DNA of 54,067 bases from Ruminococcus sp. AM22-13 (GCF_003471165.1 NZ_QRIL01000024.1:1-54067); one strand, 5' to 3'; counted from the first letter of the stretch, positions 25,637-33,809 are shown. Program-made: numbers and translations. The notes: generated from the letters alone by a model not told the origin.

Positions 25637-25824
25637 ATTTCTGACAGTAGTCTGCACCCCCTAAACTGACTACGATTTGACTACTACAGACGGAAGTGAT
25701 TTGCTTCATTTTGCACTTTTTTGCAAAAAATGTAGTAAATGAGAAGAAAACTACGATGCCATGAAATGCTGATAAAACCTTGCAAAATACGGCATTTCAC
25801 GGCAGTTTGAGAGGAGAAAAAACA
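25637..25824. other. intergenic region with a long hairpin
   Basis: No gene. TGCCATGAAATGC (25757-25769) pairs with GCATTTCACGGCA (25792-25804) at 12 of 13 positions, without a T run. TTTGCACTTTTTTGCAAA-like self-complementary sequence lies at about 25705-25730. These could be leader structures of the phosphatase gene that began at 25825. Confidence 0.4.
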
Positions 25825-25875
25825 ATGATTCGAGTACTTTTCGTATGCCACGGCACTACCTTAGCAAAATTCTGA
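25825..25875 (+). pseudogene. 5' stub of a low-molecular-weight phosphotyrosine phosphatase gene
   Basis: Sixteen codons with a good ribosome site (GAGAGGAG) read MIRVLFVCHGTTLAKF. The start M-I-x-V-L-F-V-C-H-G is the N-terminus of LMW-PTPs, where N-I-C-R-S should complete the catalytic loop. Identity stops after C-H-G and a TGA follows. The simplest reading is that the ICE integrated here and the rest of the gene lies beyond its far end, outside the window. Confidence 0.55.
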
Positions 25876-25980
25876 AAAACCTTGATTTTACAGTATATTT
25901 TTGAACCAGTAGGGATGTTTTACTAAGTTTTTACTAAAGAGGAATCCCTAGCACGAATTTAGAAAAGTAACATATAGTAT

Positions 25981-26021
25981 GACCTTATTAATTGGTAGAA
26001 CAATTGGTAAGGTCCTTTTTT
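25981..26021 (+). terminator. leader terminator/attenuator of the first ICE operon
   Basis: GACCTTA and TAAGGTC arms, continued by AATTG/CAATT, form a hairpin directly followed by CTTTTTTA. The ribosome site of the first gene lies 10 bases on, so transcription must pass this structure, which suggests attenuation control. Confidence 0.6.
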
Positions 26022-26039
26022 ATTTCAAGGAGGTTCAAA

Positions 26040-26498
26040 ATGAAAAGTACAGCGTTAGGAGCAGAAAACATTATTTTTATCAGTGATGCACATGAAAAAT
26101 TCTACTATGAAAAATTACAAGAAGTACGGTATCAGGATGTGTACCATAAGGCATTGTGTTATTGTCTGGGTATTAATGGAGATACCAGAAAAAATGCTGA
26201 CAGAATTTATAATTTTAAAACGGGGTCTGTTAAAACGAAATGTTTACATGAAGGATGGCAGACAAGCGGTAGCTTAAAAGTGGTAAGGATGGCATTTAAT
26301 CTGTACTGTAACAGCACGCCAAGCGTTTGGGATTATGAAGATGCAGAGGAACAGGTAAACGAGTGCAGACAGTATACAGTAGAGGATATCTTCTGCTGTG
26401 TATATGCACCATATTTTTGGCAGGCAATACAGATCCGTTATCCGGAATATGTAGTGTACAATCAAAAGTTACATGCCATGCTTGGAGGAATAGATTAA
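26040..26498 (+). CDS. DUF6075-family ICE protein
   Basis: A 152-residue soluble protein. FISDAHEKFYYEKLQEVRYQ, then DVYHKALCYCLGI-NGDTRKN and AFNLYCN, are the conserved blocks of DUF6075, a family that travels with ICE partition and replication genes in Clostridia. Its function is unknown. ATG 26040 directly follows AAGGAGG. An open frame extends upstream to 25992 through the attenuator hairpin and is not used. The stop codon overlaps the next start (TAATG), so translation is coupled. Confidence 0.7.
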   Translation: MKSTALGAENIIFISDAHEKFYYEKLQEVRYQDVYHKALCYCLGINGDTRKNADRIYNFKTGSVKTKCLHEGWQTSGSLKVVRMAFNLYCNSTPSVWDYEDAEEQVNECRQYTVEDIFCCVYAPYFWQAIQIRYPEYVVYNQKLHAMLGGID

Positions 26499-26674
26499 TG
26501 CTGAAAGTGAGACTGATGGGAACAAAAAATGATATTGCATGGTTTCAGAAAATCCTGCAGCGTCATCCTAAAATTGAAGTTATGGAATTATCGGAACTTT
26601 ATTCCAATAAAGGGACGAGCAAATATTATAGAGCTTATGCTGAAATTGAAAAAAGTAATGTAAATAAAAAATAG
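26498..26674 (+). CDS. DUF3970-family small ICE protein
   Basis: A 58-residue protein, MLKVRLMGTKNDIAWFQKIL then EVMELSELYSNKGTSKYYRA-YAEIE. This matches the beta-alpha-beta pattern of the DUF3970 family found in Firmicute conjugative elements. It is translationally coupled to the DUF6075 gene and precedes parA by 23 bases. The size and fold suggest a small nucleic-acid or protein-binding accessory, but no function is established. Confidence 0.65.
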   Translation: MLKVRLMGTKNDIAWFQKILQRHPKIEVMELSELYSNKGTSKYYRAYAEIEKSNVNKK

Positions 26675-26697
26675 TAGAAAAACAGGAGAATTATATC

Positions 26698-27474
26698 ATG
26701 TGCAAAATAATCGCAATCGCAAATCAAAAAGGTGGAGTAGCAAAGACTACAACCACTATTAATCTTGGAGTAGGACTGTCTAAGGTTGGAAAACGTGTAA
26801 TGCTGATAGATGCTGATCCACAGGGACATTTGACAATGGGACTTGGTTTTCCAAAGAACTTAAGGGTAACATTGAAAACAATGATGGAAAATATCATTAT
26901 GGGATTAGAATTTGATCCCAGGGAAGCAATTTTACACCATGAGGAAGGAATAGATGTAATTCCATCTAATAAACTTCTTTCGGGAATGGACATGTCATTA
27001 TTTACGGTAGAGGACAGAGAAAAAGTCTTAAAAGAATATCTGGAACTTTTGGAAAATGATTATGACTATATCCTGATTGATTGTATGCCCTCGTTGGGAA
27101 TGATGACAATTAATGCGTTAAGTGCAGCTGATAGCGTTTTGATTCCGGTGCAGCCTCAATACTATGCGGCAGATGGCCTCATGGAATTACTGAAAGTTGT
27201 GAAAGGCATTCATCAGAGATTTAATCCTGATTTACAGATTGAAGGGATTCTGTTTACAATGGACAGCAGTCATTATAATAATTCAAAGAGAAATAAGCAG
27301 GCAGTACGAGATGCTTATGGAGCAGAGATTATAATTTTTGATCAGACAATTCCAAGAACAGAAGCTCTTGCCGAAACTGCATCAGAAGGTGTCAGTATTT
27401 TTTCTTACGATGCAAAAGGAAAAGGTGCGTACAGTTATCAAGCACTTGTCCAGGAGGTGCTGAATCATGCGTAA
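26698..27474 (+). CDS. parA: ParA partition ATPase
   Basis: A 258-residue ParA/Soj ATPase. The deviant Walker A is KGGVAKTTTTINLG (K11 and K16), with MLIDADPQGHLT and the Walker B YILIDCMPSLGMMT. It lacks an N-terminal HTH, as in type Ib and chromosomal ParA. With ParB it should segregate the circular, replicating form of the ICE or hold it to the nucleoid. Its 3' end overlaps parB by eight bases. Confidence 0.9.
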   Translation: MCKIIAIANQKGGVAKTTTTINLGVGLSKVGKRVMLIDADPQGHLTMGLGFPKNLRVTLKTMMENIIMGLEFDPREAILHHEEGIDVIPSNKLLSGMDMSLFTVEDREKVLKEYLELLENDYDYILIDCMPSLGMMTINALSAADSVLIPVQPQYYAADGLMELLKVVKGIHQRFNPDLQIEGILFTMDSSHYNNSKRNKQAVRDAYGAEIIIFDQTIPRTEALAETASEGVSIFSYDAKGKGAYSYQALVQEVLNHA

Positions 27475-28354
27475 ACCTAAGAAAGAAATTCAGCTTACTT
27501 CTTATGATGAATTGCTTGGAATCAATGAAGCCGAACAGAATACTCTTAATCAGATTGTTGAAGTGCCATTAAATGAGTTACATCCTTTTAGAAATCATCC
27601 ATTTCATGTAAATGATGATGAAAAAATGGCTGAAACAGTAGAAAGTATCAAGAATTATGGCATCTTAAATCCTGCATTGGTACGTCCTCGCGCAGAGGGA
27701 GGATATGAACTGATTGCTGGTCACAGGAGAAAACGTGGTTGCGAACTGGCTGGAAAAAGTAAAATGCCAGTACTCATACGGAACTATACCGATGATGAAG
27801 CCGTAATCGTTATGGTGGATTCTAATATACAGAGAGAAAATTTGCTTCCAAGCGAAAAGGCATATGCTTATAAGATGAAGATGGATGCAGTAAAACATCA
27901 GGGCATAAAAGACGAAAACGCAGCTTCTGTTGACAGTGCAGATCTGGTTGGACAGGCTGCCGGTGACAGTGGAAGAACCGTTCAGCGTTACATACGCTTG
28001 ACCTGTCTTATTCCGGAATTGCTGAAATTGTTGGATGAAGGAAAGATTAATTTTACAGTAGGTGTTTCATTAACCTATTTATCAGAAACGGAGCAGATTT
28101 GGGTGAAAGACTGCATAGTGTCTGGAGCAAGCTCTGTTACAGGTTCAATGGCAACAAAACTGAAGCAATACAGCGATGAAGGTAATCTGACAGAATTAGC
28201 GGTACAGCTTATTCTGAATGAAAAGAAAACAGAGACAGGAAAAGTTACTTTAACTGAAAAGAAAATACGAAAGTATTTTCCAAAGGAATATAACAGAGAA
28301 CAGATTGAACAGGTTATCTATGAACTGCTTGATAACTGGAAGAAAAGCCAATAA
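27467..28354 (+). CDS. parB: ParB/Spo0J-like partition protein
   Basis: A 295-residue ParB. The N-terminal nuclease-like CTP-binding domain shows LHPFRNHPFHVNDDEKM, LVRPRAEGGYELIAGHRRKRG with the conserved G-x-R-R, and DSNIQRENLLPSEKA. A central helix-turn-helix includes AAGDSGRTVQRYIRL. It binds a centromere-like parS site that I could not identify with certainty; the three 25-bp palindromes in this ICE are candidates. The start overlaps the parA stop, so the two are made together. Confidence 0.9.
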   Translation: MRKPKKEIQLTSYDELLGINEAEQNTLNQIVEVPLNELHPFRNHPFHVNDDEKMAETVESIKNYGILNPALVRPRAEGGYELIAGHRRKRGCELAGKSKMPVLIRNYTDDEAVIVMVDSNIQRENLLPSEKAYAYKMKMDAVKHQGIKDENAASVDSADLVGQAAGDSGRTVQRYIRLTCLIPELLKLLDEGKINFTVGVSLTYLSETEQIWVKDCIVSGASSVTGSMATKLKQYSDEGNLTELAVQLILNEKKTETGKVTLTEKKIRKYFPKEYNREQIEQVIYELLDNWKKSQ

Positions 28355-28376
28355 CGAGGGAAGGAGGGAAAGCAAA

Positions 28377-29456
28377 ATGGCAAAATCCGAAAGCTCAAAA
28401 ATAGAGTTTGGTTATTTTCACGATTATGAATCGGAACAGTTTGCTTTTTACCGTATTCCCAAAGTATTATTCACAGATGAATATTTCCGTAATCTGTCCA
28501 GCGATGCAAAGGTTCTTTATGGGCTGATGCTGGACAGAATGGCTTTATCTATCAGACATCAGTGGTTTGATGAAGAGGGTAAGGTTTATATTATTTTTAC
28601 TGTTGAACAGGTTATTCAGTATATGAATTGTGGAAGAGATAAAGCAATGAAAACGCTTGCAGAACTGGATACCAAAAAGGGAATCGGATTAATTGAAAGA
28701 GTCAAACAAGGATTTGGTAAACCGGATATTATTTATGTAAAGAACTTTATTTTAAGGACATCAAAAGATGTTAAAAACAATGATGAATCCGAAGAGAGTA
28801 TTCAACAAAATCGAGAGGTCGAAGAAGTCGACTTATCGGAGTCGGAAAAATCGATTTATCGTGGTCGGAAAAATCGACTTCAAGGGGTCGGAAAAACCGA
28901 CTTCAAGAGGTCGGAAAATACGACTTATCGTGGTCGAAAAATCAGAACTACAGAAGTCGGAAAAACCGACCCTAATAATACTAATTATAATTATACTGAT
29001 ATTAGTAATACTGACAGAAGTAATACTGATCTTATCAATCTTTCAGATTCTTCCGAACAGCAGTCAATGGATTTGATGGAAGAGATGGAGTTATTCCAGA
29101 TGAATACTGCACTTGTAAAAAGAAATATTGAATATGACTGTCTTGTACAACGATGCAGACTTGGGGAACAGCAACAGTTGGATGAAATTGTGGCACTAAT
29201 TGTGGAAACAATCAGCATAGAACGGGAGAATATTACGATCAGTGGAGTGAAATACCCATATCAGTTCGTAAAAAGCAGATTATTGTTGCTGGAAGAAAGC
29301 CACATAGAGTATGTACTTGACTGTCTGCATGAGAATACCAGGGAAGTAAAGAACATAAAAGCGTACTTGCTTACCTGTCTTATGAATTCAATAACAACAA
29401 TAGGCAATTATTACCAGGCAAAAGTAAATCATGATATGTACGGAGGTGGCATATGA
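28377..29456 (+). CDS. repA: RepA_N-family replication initiator
   Basis: A 359-residue protein. FYRIPKVLFTDEYFRNLSSD then AKVLYGLMLDRMALS is the RepA_N DNA-binding winged-helix domain of theta-replicating plasmids and ICEs of Firmicutes. The middle (about residues 145-205) is a low-complexity stretch encoded by seven 23-bp DNA repeats, the likely origin. The C-terminal part (LLLEESHIEYVLDCLHENT, then KNIKAYLLTCLMN) is the conserved DnaD-like region. ATG 28377 follows AAGGAGG. It should fire replication of the excised circle before or after transfer. The stop overlaps the next gene (ATGA). Confidence 0.9.
   Translation: MAKSESSKIEFGYFHDYESEQFAFYRIPKVLFTDEYFRNLSSDAKVLYGLMLDRMALSIRHQWFDEEGKVYIIFTVEQVIQYMNCGRDKAMKTLAELDTKKGIGLIERVKQGFGKPDIIYVKNFILRTSKDVKNNDESEESIQQNREVEEVDLSESEKSIYRGRKNRLQGVGKTDFKRSENTTYRGRKIRTTEVGKTDPNNTNYNYTDISNTDRSNTDLINLSDSSEQQSMDLMEEMELFQMNTALVKRNIEYDCLVQRCRLGEQQQLDEIVALIVETISIERENITISGVKYPYQFVKSRLLLLEESHIEYVLDCLHENTREVKNIKAYLLTCLMNSITTIGNYYQAKVNHDMYGGGI
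28818..28978 (+). repeat. seven 23-bp iterons inside repA (putative origin)
   Basis: GTCG starts each unit at 28818, 28841, 28864, 28887, 28910, 28933 and 28956, a strict 23-base period. Consensus is GTCGGAAAAATCGACTT plus six variable bases. Because 23 is not a multiple of three, the repeats change reading frame, so selection is on DNA and not on the peptide. A very AT-rich stretch with TAATACTGAT-like motifs follows (28979-29040) and could be the unwinding element. RepA_N plasmids are known to keep their origin within rep. Confidence 0.85.
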
Positions 29457-29839
29457 GAGGAAAAGAAATTATAACAAAATTGATAATTCCTGGTGCAATA
29501 GCTATGATTATCTGCTTAATTGTTCACCCTATGTGCATGAATGGTGAAATATTAGACTGGAGAAAATTATTGCTTTTTGTGGGAATACCTTTCGGAATCC
29601 AGAAAATGTTTTTGTTGGTCGTTCCAAGAAATGTGGGGACAGGGGAAATGCTTGGTTTGGTGGTACTTAAACTGATGGTAGGAAGTTTGATTGGAATAGG
29701 GGTTCTTGCCTGGAGATTATTAGCTGTAGCAGGCGTTTTGCTAAAAAACGGCATTTCTGGAATTATATGGATCATAAAAAGACTGAAAGAAATGGTGATC
29801 AAAAATGAGCGAAAAGCAACTGGAAAAATTGTATTATAG
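29453..29839 (+). CDS. DUF6050-family ICE membrane protein
   Basis: A 128-residue protein with at least three hydrophobic segments (LIIPGAIAMIICLIV, LLLFVGIPFGIQKMFLLVV and LGLVVLKLMVGSLIGIGVLA) and a basic C-terminus. It matches the DUF6050 proteins that accompany RepA_N in Clostridia ICEs. Function unknown. The start overlaps the repA stop, so translation is coupled. Confidence 0.65.
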   Translation: MRGKEIITKLIIPGAIAMIICLIVHPMCMNGEILDWRKLLLFVGIPFGIQKMFLLVVPRNVGTGEMLGLVVLKLMVGSLIGIGVLAWRLLAVAGVLLKNGISGIIWIIKRLKEMVIKNERKATGKIVL

Positions 29840-30092
29840 CATTTATCCAATGAATCAATGTGAAACACAAAGTAAAAGTTATGAAGAGACAAAGGAACTG
29901 TGTGAAACATTAGAAAAGGAAATGATAAGTCTAATGAGTCCGGATCTGCAGGCAATGTTTGAGGATTACAAGGAATATACTTTAAATCTTAAACAAACAG
30001 AACAGAGAGACGCTTACATAGATGGATTAGCGTTTGGGATTCGCACAATTTCGGAAGCCTTTTTACATGAGAACAAAAATAGAATATGGTGA
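29805..30092 (+). CDS. DUF6809-family ICE protein
   Basis: A 95-residue helical protein beginning MSEKQLEKLYYSIYPMNQCE and ending AYIDGLAFGIRTISEAF, the hallmarks of the DUF6809 family. It overlaps the end of the preceding gene by 35 bases and is followed by a terminator at 30096. It is probably a soluble accessory protein of the ICE, with no known activity. Confidence 0.65.
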   Translation: MSEKQLEKLYYSIYPMNQCETQSKSYEETKELCETLEKEMISLMSPDLQAMFEDYKEYTLNLKQTEQRDAYIDGLAFGIRTISEAFLHENKNRIW

Positions 30093-30095
30093 TTG

Positions 30096-30124
30096 AAAAA
30101 GCAGTCTGTTAAGGCTGCTTTTTC
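30096..30124 (+). terminator. rho-independent terminator
   Basis: AAAAAGCAG and CTGCTTTTT arms around a 10-base loop close the partition/replication operon. Confidence 0.85.
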
Positions 30125-30151
30125 TGTACCGCTTACATAGGAGAATGAGAT

Positions 30152-30346
30152 GTGATTGATTTGATAATTATTATTATGGCAGGAATAGTGCTTTTGTTTT
30201 TGCTGTCTTGTTGCTTTATGGTTGCAAGGCTGTTGGATGAGGAAATATCTATGTATGGATATGAAGGAAAAGAAAACTGGGAAAGGGAACAACTTCCCGA
30301 CAAATTGTCGAGAAGTTCAGCAGATGAAAGATATGGAGATAAATGA
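30152..30346 (+). CDS. small single-span membrane protein
   Basis: A 64-residue protein from GTG 30152 (AGGAGA upstream). One N-terminal membrane helix (LIIIIMAGIVLLFLLSCCFM) is followed by a charged tail. Its 3' end contains the first copy of the 25-bp palindrome and overlaps the start of the Xre regulator gene. Not recognised. The overlap suggests co-regulation. Confidence 0.5.
   Translation: MIDLIIIIMAGIVLLFLLSCCFMVARLLDEEISMYGYEGKENWEREQLPDKLSRSSADERYGDK
30292..30316. promoter_or_regulatory. 25-bp palindrome, copy A
   Basis: Arms CTTCCCGACAA and TTGTCGAGAAG flank a 1-base centre. Its reverse complement is identical to copy B at 33694-33718. It lies eight bases before the start of the Xre regulator, over the position of its ribosome site, so binding there would block expression. 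Confidence 0.65.
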
Positions 30347-30629
30347 AAAGATTCGTTATTTTCGGAAACAGAGAGAGCTATCGCAGGAGCTGCTTGCAGA
30401 GCGAACAGGAATTAATGTGAATACAATTCGGAAGTATGAAATGGGCATACGAAATCCGAAAGTAGAACAATTAAAGAAAATTGCGGATGGACTTGAAATC
30501 AGTGTAATAGAATTTCTGGACATCGAAATAGAAAATGAAGCGGACTTGATTGCTATGTTGAAAAAAATCAGTCCGTTTTTTAAGTGGGACGGATTGCTTC
30601 ATGTATTGGAGGGGGAAAAGTTTTTATGA
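30324..30629 (+). CDS. Xre-family transcription regulator
   Basis: About 101 residues with a clear HTH at the N-terminus: KIRYFRKQRELSQELLAERT then GINVNTIRKYEMGIRNPKVE. A short C-terminal part includes LDIEIENEADLIAML. It probably binds DNA as a dimer. The palindrome directly upstream is a natural operator for autoregulation, and the same palindrome precedes the PcfB-VirD4 module and follows virD4. ATG 30324 or 30333 are both possible. Its stop overlaps the next start. Confidence 0.75.
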   Translation: MKDMEINEKIRYFRKQRELSQELLAERTGINVNTIRKYEMGIRNPKVEQLKKIADGLEISVIEFLDIEIENEADLIAMLKKISPFFKWDGLLHVLEGEKFL

Positions 30630-31417
30630 TTGGTGTGGGAAGTGCATTGGTATCATTGTTTCTGGTTTTTGTTTGTTATTCATTAACACTGACAGCGAAA
30701 AGAGCAGATGAAAACTTATTGATGATTTGTGAAAAGAATCAGAAAAATGAAAAAGAGAGAGGAAAGCGAGAAATGGAATCACAGAGAGACATTTTAAGAG
30801 TAATTGAAAAAGAAATCAAAAAAGGAAGTGCGTCAGTTGCATTTGCGGGTTTGGGGTTTTCCGAGGAATGTTATCATTTGGTAGATAGTCAGGCTAAGAT
30901 GAACCAACTTTTAGATTATTTTTTTCGCAATGAAGAATACGCAGTTTTGGCAGATCGGCAGGTGAAAAGTAATATCTATGCAGAAATGGGCAAAAGGCTG
31001 AATTTCCGTAGTGCCAGATCTGACCGTGACAGAAAGAATATGGAGGTAGCGGCGAAACAATGGATTAAGAAAAAGCATCCAACATTTGATGGTGATGTAT
31101 ATGTCGAAAATATCCGGTGTTTTCTGGATATTTCCCAGGAAGAGTTAGAAAAACGTAAATGTACAGTCAATGAACAGGATACGACAGTACTTATTTTCAG
31201 CCAGAAACATCTGGAAGCATTATATCTGCAATGCCTTATGCACAGGCGAAACGCAATGCAAGAGGTCCCGGAATTGAAAGGTTTGTCAGAAACGTGCAAC
31301 AGGATTTATAGGTTGCAGGACGTAGATGTATTATTCCAATGCTTATTGATGGATCAGATGGATTGGGAAGAAGAAAAGTTATACGTGCAGTTCAGTACGA
31401 TATATATAATAAAATAA
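30626..31417 (+). CDS. membrane-anchored hypothetical protein
   Basis: A 263-residue protein with an N-terminal membrane helix (GVGSALVSLFLVFVCYSLTL) followed by a charged coiled segment (ENLLMICEKNQKNEKERGKR). The rest is soluble and of no family I recognise. ATG 30626 has GGAGGGGG upstream and overlaps the regulator stop, so the two are coupled. It may be an ICE accessory or a surface-exclusion component, but there is no motif to support that. Confidence 0.5.
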   Translation: MIGVGSALVSLFLVFVCYSLTLTAKRADENLLMICEKNQKNEKERGKREMESQRDILRVIEKEIKKGSASVAFAGLGFSEECYHLVDSQAKMNQLLDYFFRNEEYAVLADRQVKSNIYAEMGKRLNFRSARSDRDRKNMEVAAKQWIKKKHPTFDGDVYVENIRCFLDISQEELEKRKCTVNEQDTTVLIFSQKHLEALYLQCLMHRRNAMQEVPELKGLSETCNRIYRLQDVDVLFQCLLMDQMDWEEEKLYVQFSTIYIIK

Positions 31418-31509
31418 CAAAGAATAAAAATTTACTATGCTGATTCGCGGACAAAATTTCTGAACTATGGTATTATTAAAAATAATATTTAGAAAGTTGA
31501 GTCAGTTAT

Positions 31510-32517
31510 ATGTATGAGTATGAAATGAGCGAGAAATTATTTTTGGACATTTGGGAAAAATATGAATGTCCGGAAGAAGTAAGTGATCCGTTGACAATTT
31601 ATAATATATTGAATGATATAATTGTTAAAAGTAAACATTGGATAGTATTGGATCACTATTCACATATAAATTTTGATGAAGTGAAAAAGGTGGAATATGA
31701 TGAAACAACAGGAATTTTTAAATTGTTTTGGTTAGATAATAATTCCTTTAGGGAAAAAAGACTGCGTCATGAAATAGATGAATTTGAAATGCTTATATGG
31801 CAAATGAGTGGTTATTGTACATACGAATATATTGCATTAGACATAAATAAGCTTCGCTTTGTGAAAAGAAAGAACCATTTATATGTTCTTATGCAAGCAA
31901 ATATGACAAGTGAAAAAGAAATGCAATCAAAGGTAATTGGTAAAAATGAAATTATATGCGTTGATAATTGTACAGAGGAATTATATGCACGTTATGTATT
32001 TTGGGAAGGTGATAAAGAAAATTTAATCAAAGTAGAGTGTATAGCGAATAATTTACCATACTATGTGTGTCTTATTCAACCTAAAGAAGGCATAAAAGGT
32101 ACATTTGAATCCAAACAAATTTTATTGACATACACATTGAAAGAAATTGATAAAAGACTGAAAAGGGTTGGTGTAGCATTAAAGGAAGATATTGAGGATA
32201 GAGATGAAATATTTTCAAAAGGAAATACTATAAGAAATATTTTGGAATATACGTTGAAACATTTCTGTGTTATTAGAGGAATAGAAATGAATATAGAACA
32301 AAAGTATGGACATATAGACCTTGGAGAATTAAGAAAAAAGATAAAAGATATTCCTAATATCAATATACCGCAAAGCCTTGTTAATACCGCGAATGAATTA
32401 TCACATGATTCAGGGAAAAAATATAATATCGAAAATGTAAGAGAATTTTATGGTGATGTTTGTGAACTAATCAAACAAATTAAAGATACAATTTGGACAG
32501 AGGAAAATGATTTGTGA
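31510..32517 (+). CDS. HEPN-like domain protein (possible defence gene)
   Basis: A 335-residue, very AT-rich gene. The C-terminal 110 residues look like an HEPN-type helical domain: GNTIRNILEYTLKHFCVIRG, KYGHIDLGELRKKI and ELSHDSGKKYNIENVREFYG. The N-terminal 200 residues are mixed alpha/beta and unrecognised. A canonical R-x4-6-H RNase motif is not certain, so activity is doubtful. It is followed after 15 bases by a zinc/HNH-like gene, and the pair has a base composition unlike the surrounding ICE. That places them as cargo, most simply a two-gene anti-phage or toxin-antitoxin-like unit (inference). Confidence 0.5.
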   Translation: MYEYEMSEKLFLDIWEKYECPEEVSDPLTIYNILNDIIVKSKHWIVLDHYSHINFDEVKKVEYDETTGIFKLFWLDNNSFREKRLRHEIDEFEMLIWQMSGYCTYEYIALDINKLRFVKRKNHLYVLMQANMTSEKEMQSKVIGKNEIICVDNCTEELYARYVFWEGDKENLIKVECIANNLPYYVCLIQPKEGIKGTFESKQILLTYTLKEIDKRLKRVGVALKEDIEDRDEIFSKGNTIRNILEYTLKHFCVIRGIEMNIEQKYGHIDLGELRKKIKDIPNINIPQSLVNTANELSHDSGKKYNIENVREFYGDVCELIKQIKDTIWTEENDL

Positions 32518-32532
32518 TTGAGGAGAGCATTT

Positions 32533-33627
32533 ATGGAAAATTTATTTACACATTTTGATTTAACTGAATTTCCTCAAATTGATAGAAAAGAAGAGATTAT
32601 AGAAACTCAAAAAAAAGTAAAAAAAATATTAAAAGACAGCAGAAACCAAGCAAAGAAAAAAACGTGTTATTATTGTGGAAAACCATGTGATGGATTTTGT
32701 AATTCTCATACTGTTCCTGCATTTTGTTTGAAAAATATAGCAGATAAAGGAAAGGTATATTATGCTAATACTATAATAGATTTACCGATATTAAAAGCTG
32801 ATAAGGGTGTCAATGAAGCGGGGACTTTTCATTTAATTTGTAGAGAATGTGATGGAAAAATATTCCAAGATTATGAAGAACCTTTGAATTATGAGGATAT
32901 GCCTACAATAAAAATGCTTGCCCAAGTTGATATGAAAAACAATTTAAAATTCATAAGCAAACGATTAATGGAGAAAGAATTGTATGATCTAATGTATGAA
33001 AGAATGGGGGCAAGTACAGACTATGTTTTTCAAAAACAAAATATCAGTGATTTAGACCTAAAAGAGTACGAAGATTCTTTTAGACATGCAAAAAAATGTG
33101 CATTAAAACCTTTTACAGGAGAATATTATATTGGCTTTTATAAAAAATTAGAGTATCGTGTTCCTGTTGCTTTCCAGGGCTTTATTGCAATGATTGCAGA
33201 TTTGGAAGGAAATATTATAAATAATATCTATAATAAAGATCCTAAATATGTCATAAGGAATATCTCGCTTTGCATTTTCCCGCTTGAAAAAAATAGTATT
33301 ATTATGTTGTTTGTTGACAAATATAATAGACGATATAGTAAGTTTTTCAAACAATTACAAAGATGTAAGAATACAGAGGAAGAATTGGCAATAATTAATT
33401 ATATTTTGTTTTCTTATTGTGAAGACTATTTTATATCACCAAAAGTAGAAAAGGACATATTAGAAAAATTAAAGAGACTTATGGGAAAAACATCCAGTAT
33501 GTTGTCTGATATGCCTACGACAATTGATGAACAACTTGAGGCAATAAAGAAAGTTTATAATTTTAGTGAACGAAATATAGTTCCCAATTTATTATCAAAA
33601 GAGTATGCAATAACGGTTGAAAATTGA
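32533..33627 (+). CDS. zinc-finger/HNH-like nuclease protein (possible defence gene)
   Basis: A 364-residue AT-rich gene. A treble-clef/HNH-like region spans about residues 40-120: CYYCGKPCDGFCNSHTVPAF, where C-x2-C and S-H are visible. It is followed by FHLICRECDGKIFQDYEEP with a second C-x2-C. This layout is seen in HNH-type proteins of uncharacterised defence loci. The C-terminal half has mixed hydrophobic strands and no known domain. ATG 32533 has GAGGAG upstream; the open frame from TTG 32518 is not needed. It ends at a terminator at 33642 and is probably co-expressed with the HEPN-like gene. Confidence 0.55.
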   Translation: MENLFTHFDLTEFPQIDRKEEIIETQKKVKKILKDSRNQAKKKTCYYCGKPCDGFCNSHTVPAFCLKNIADKGKVYYANTIIDLPILKADKGVNEAGTFHLICRECDGKIFQDYEEPLNYEDMPTIKMLAQVDMKNNLKFISKRLMEKELYDLMYERMGASTDYVFQKQNISDLDLKEYEDSFRHAKKCALKPFTGEYYIGFYKKLEYRVPVAFQGFIAMIADLEGNIINNIYNKDPKYVIRNISLCIFPLEKNSIIMLFVDKYNRRYSKFFKQLQRCKNTEEELAIINYILFSYCEDYFISPKVEKDILEKLKRLMGKTSSMLSDMPTTIDEQLEAIKKVYNFSERNIVPNLLSKEYAITVEN

Positions 33628-33641
33628 ATAAAATAATTATT

Positions 33642-33686
33642 AAAATCGGCAAATTCTAGTGTTTTACAGGATATGCCGATTTTTTT
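33642..33686 (+). terminator. rho-independent terminator
   Basis: AAATCGGCA and TGCCGATTT arms with seven T, closing the HEPN/HNH-like pair. Confidence 0.85.
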
Positions 33687-33693
33687 GTAAATG

Positions 33694-33718
33694 ACTTCTC
33701 GACAATTTGTCGGGAAGT
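33694..33718. promoter_or_regulatory. 25-bp palindrome, copy B
   Basis: Arms CTTCTCGACAA and TTGTCGGGAAG, identical to the reverse complement of copy A. It lies in the 180-base gap before the PcfB-VirD4 transfer operon, so it may control that operon. Confidence 0.7.
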
Positions 33719-33809
33719 GGAAAGGAGTTAACGTCCAGTGAAAATATACCTGCCCCATCTGTTAGTTCCACCATAATTTGCTGATCAGAATCGAAAGGAG
33801 GCGTGCAAA

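Noticed and set aside
25992..26039. Upstream extension of the DUF6075 gene
   Set aside because: It would translate the attenuator hairpin and T run; ATG 26040 has a consensus ribosome site.
28818..28978. Regular repeat array as a CRISPR
   Set aside because: Units follow one another every 23 bases without spacers and lie inside repA; the iteron explanation fits better.
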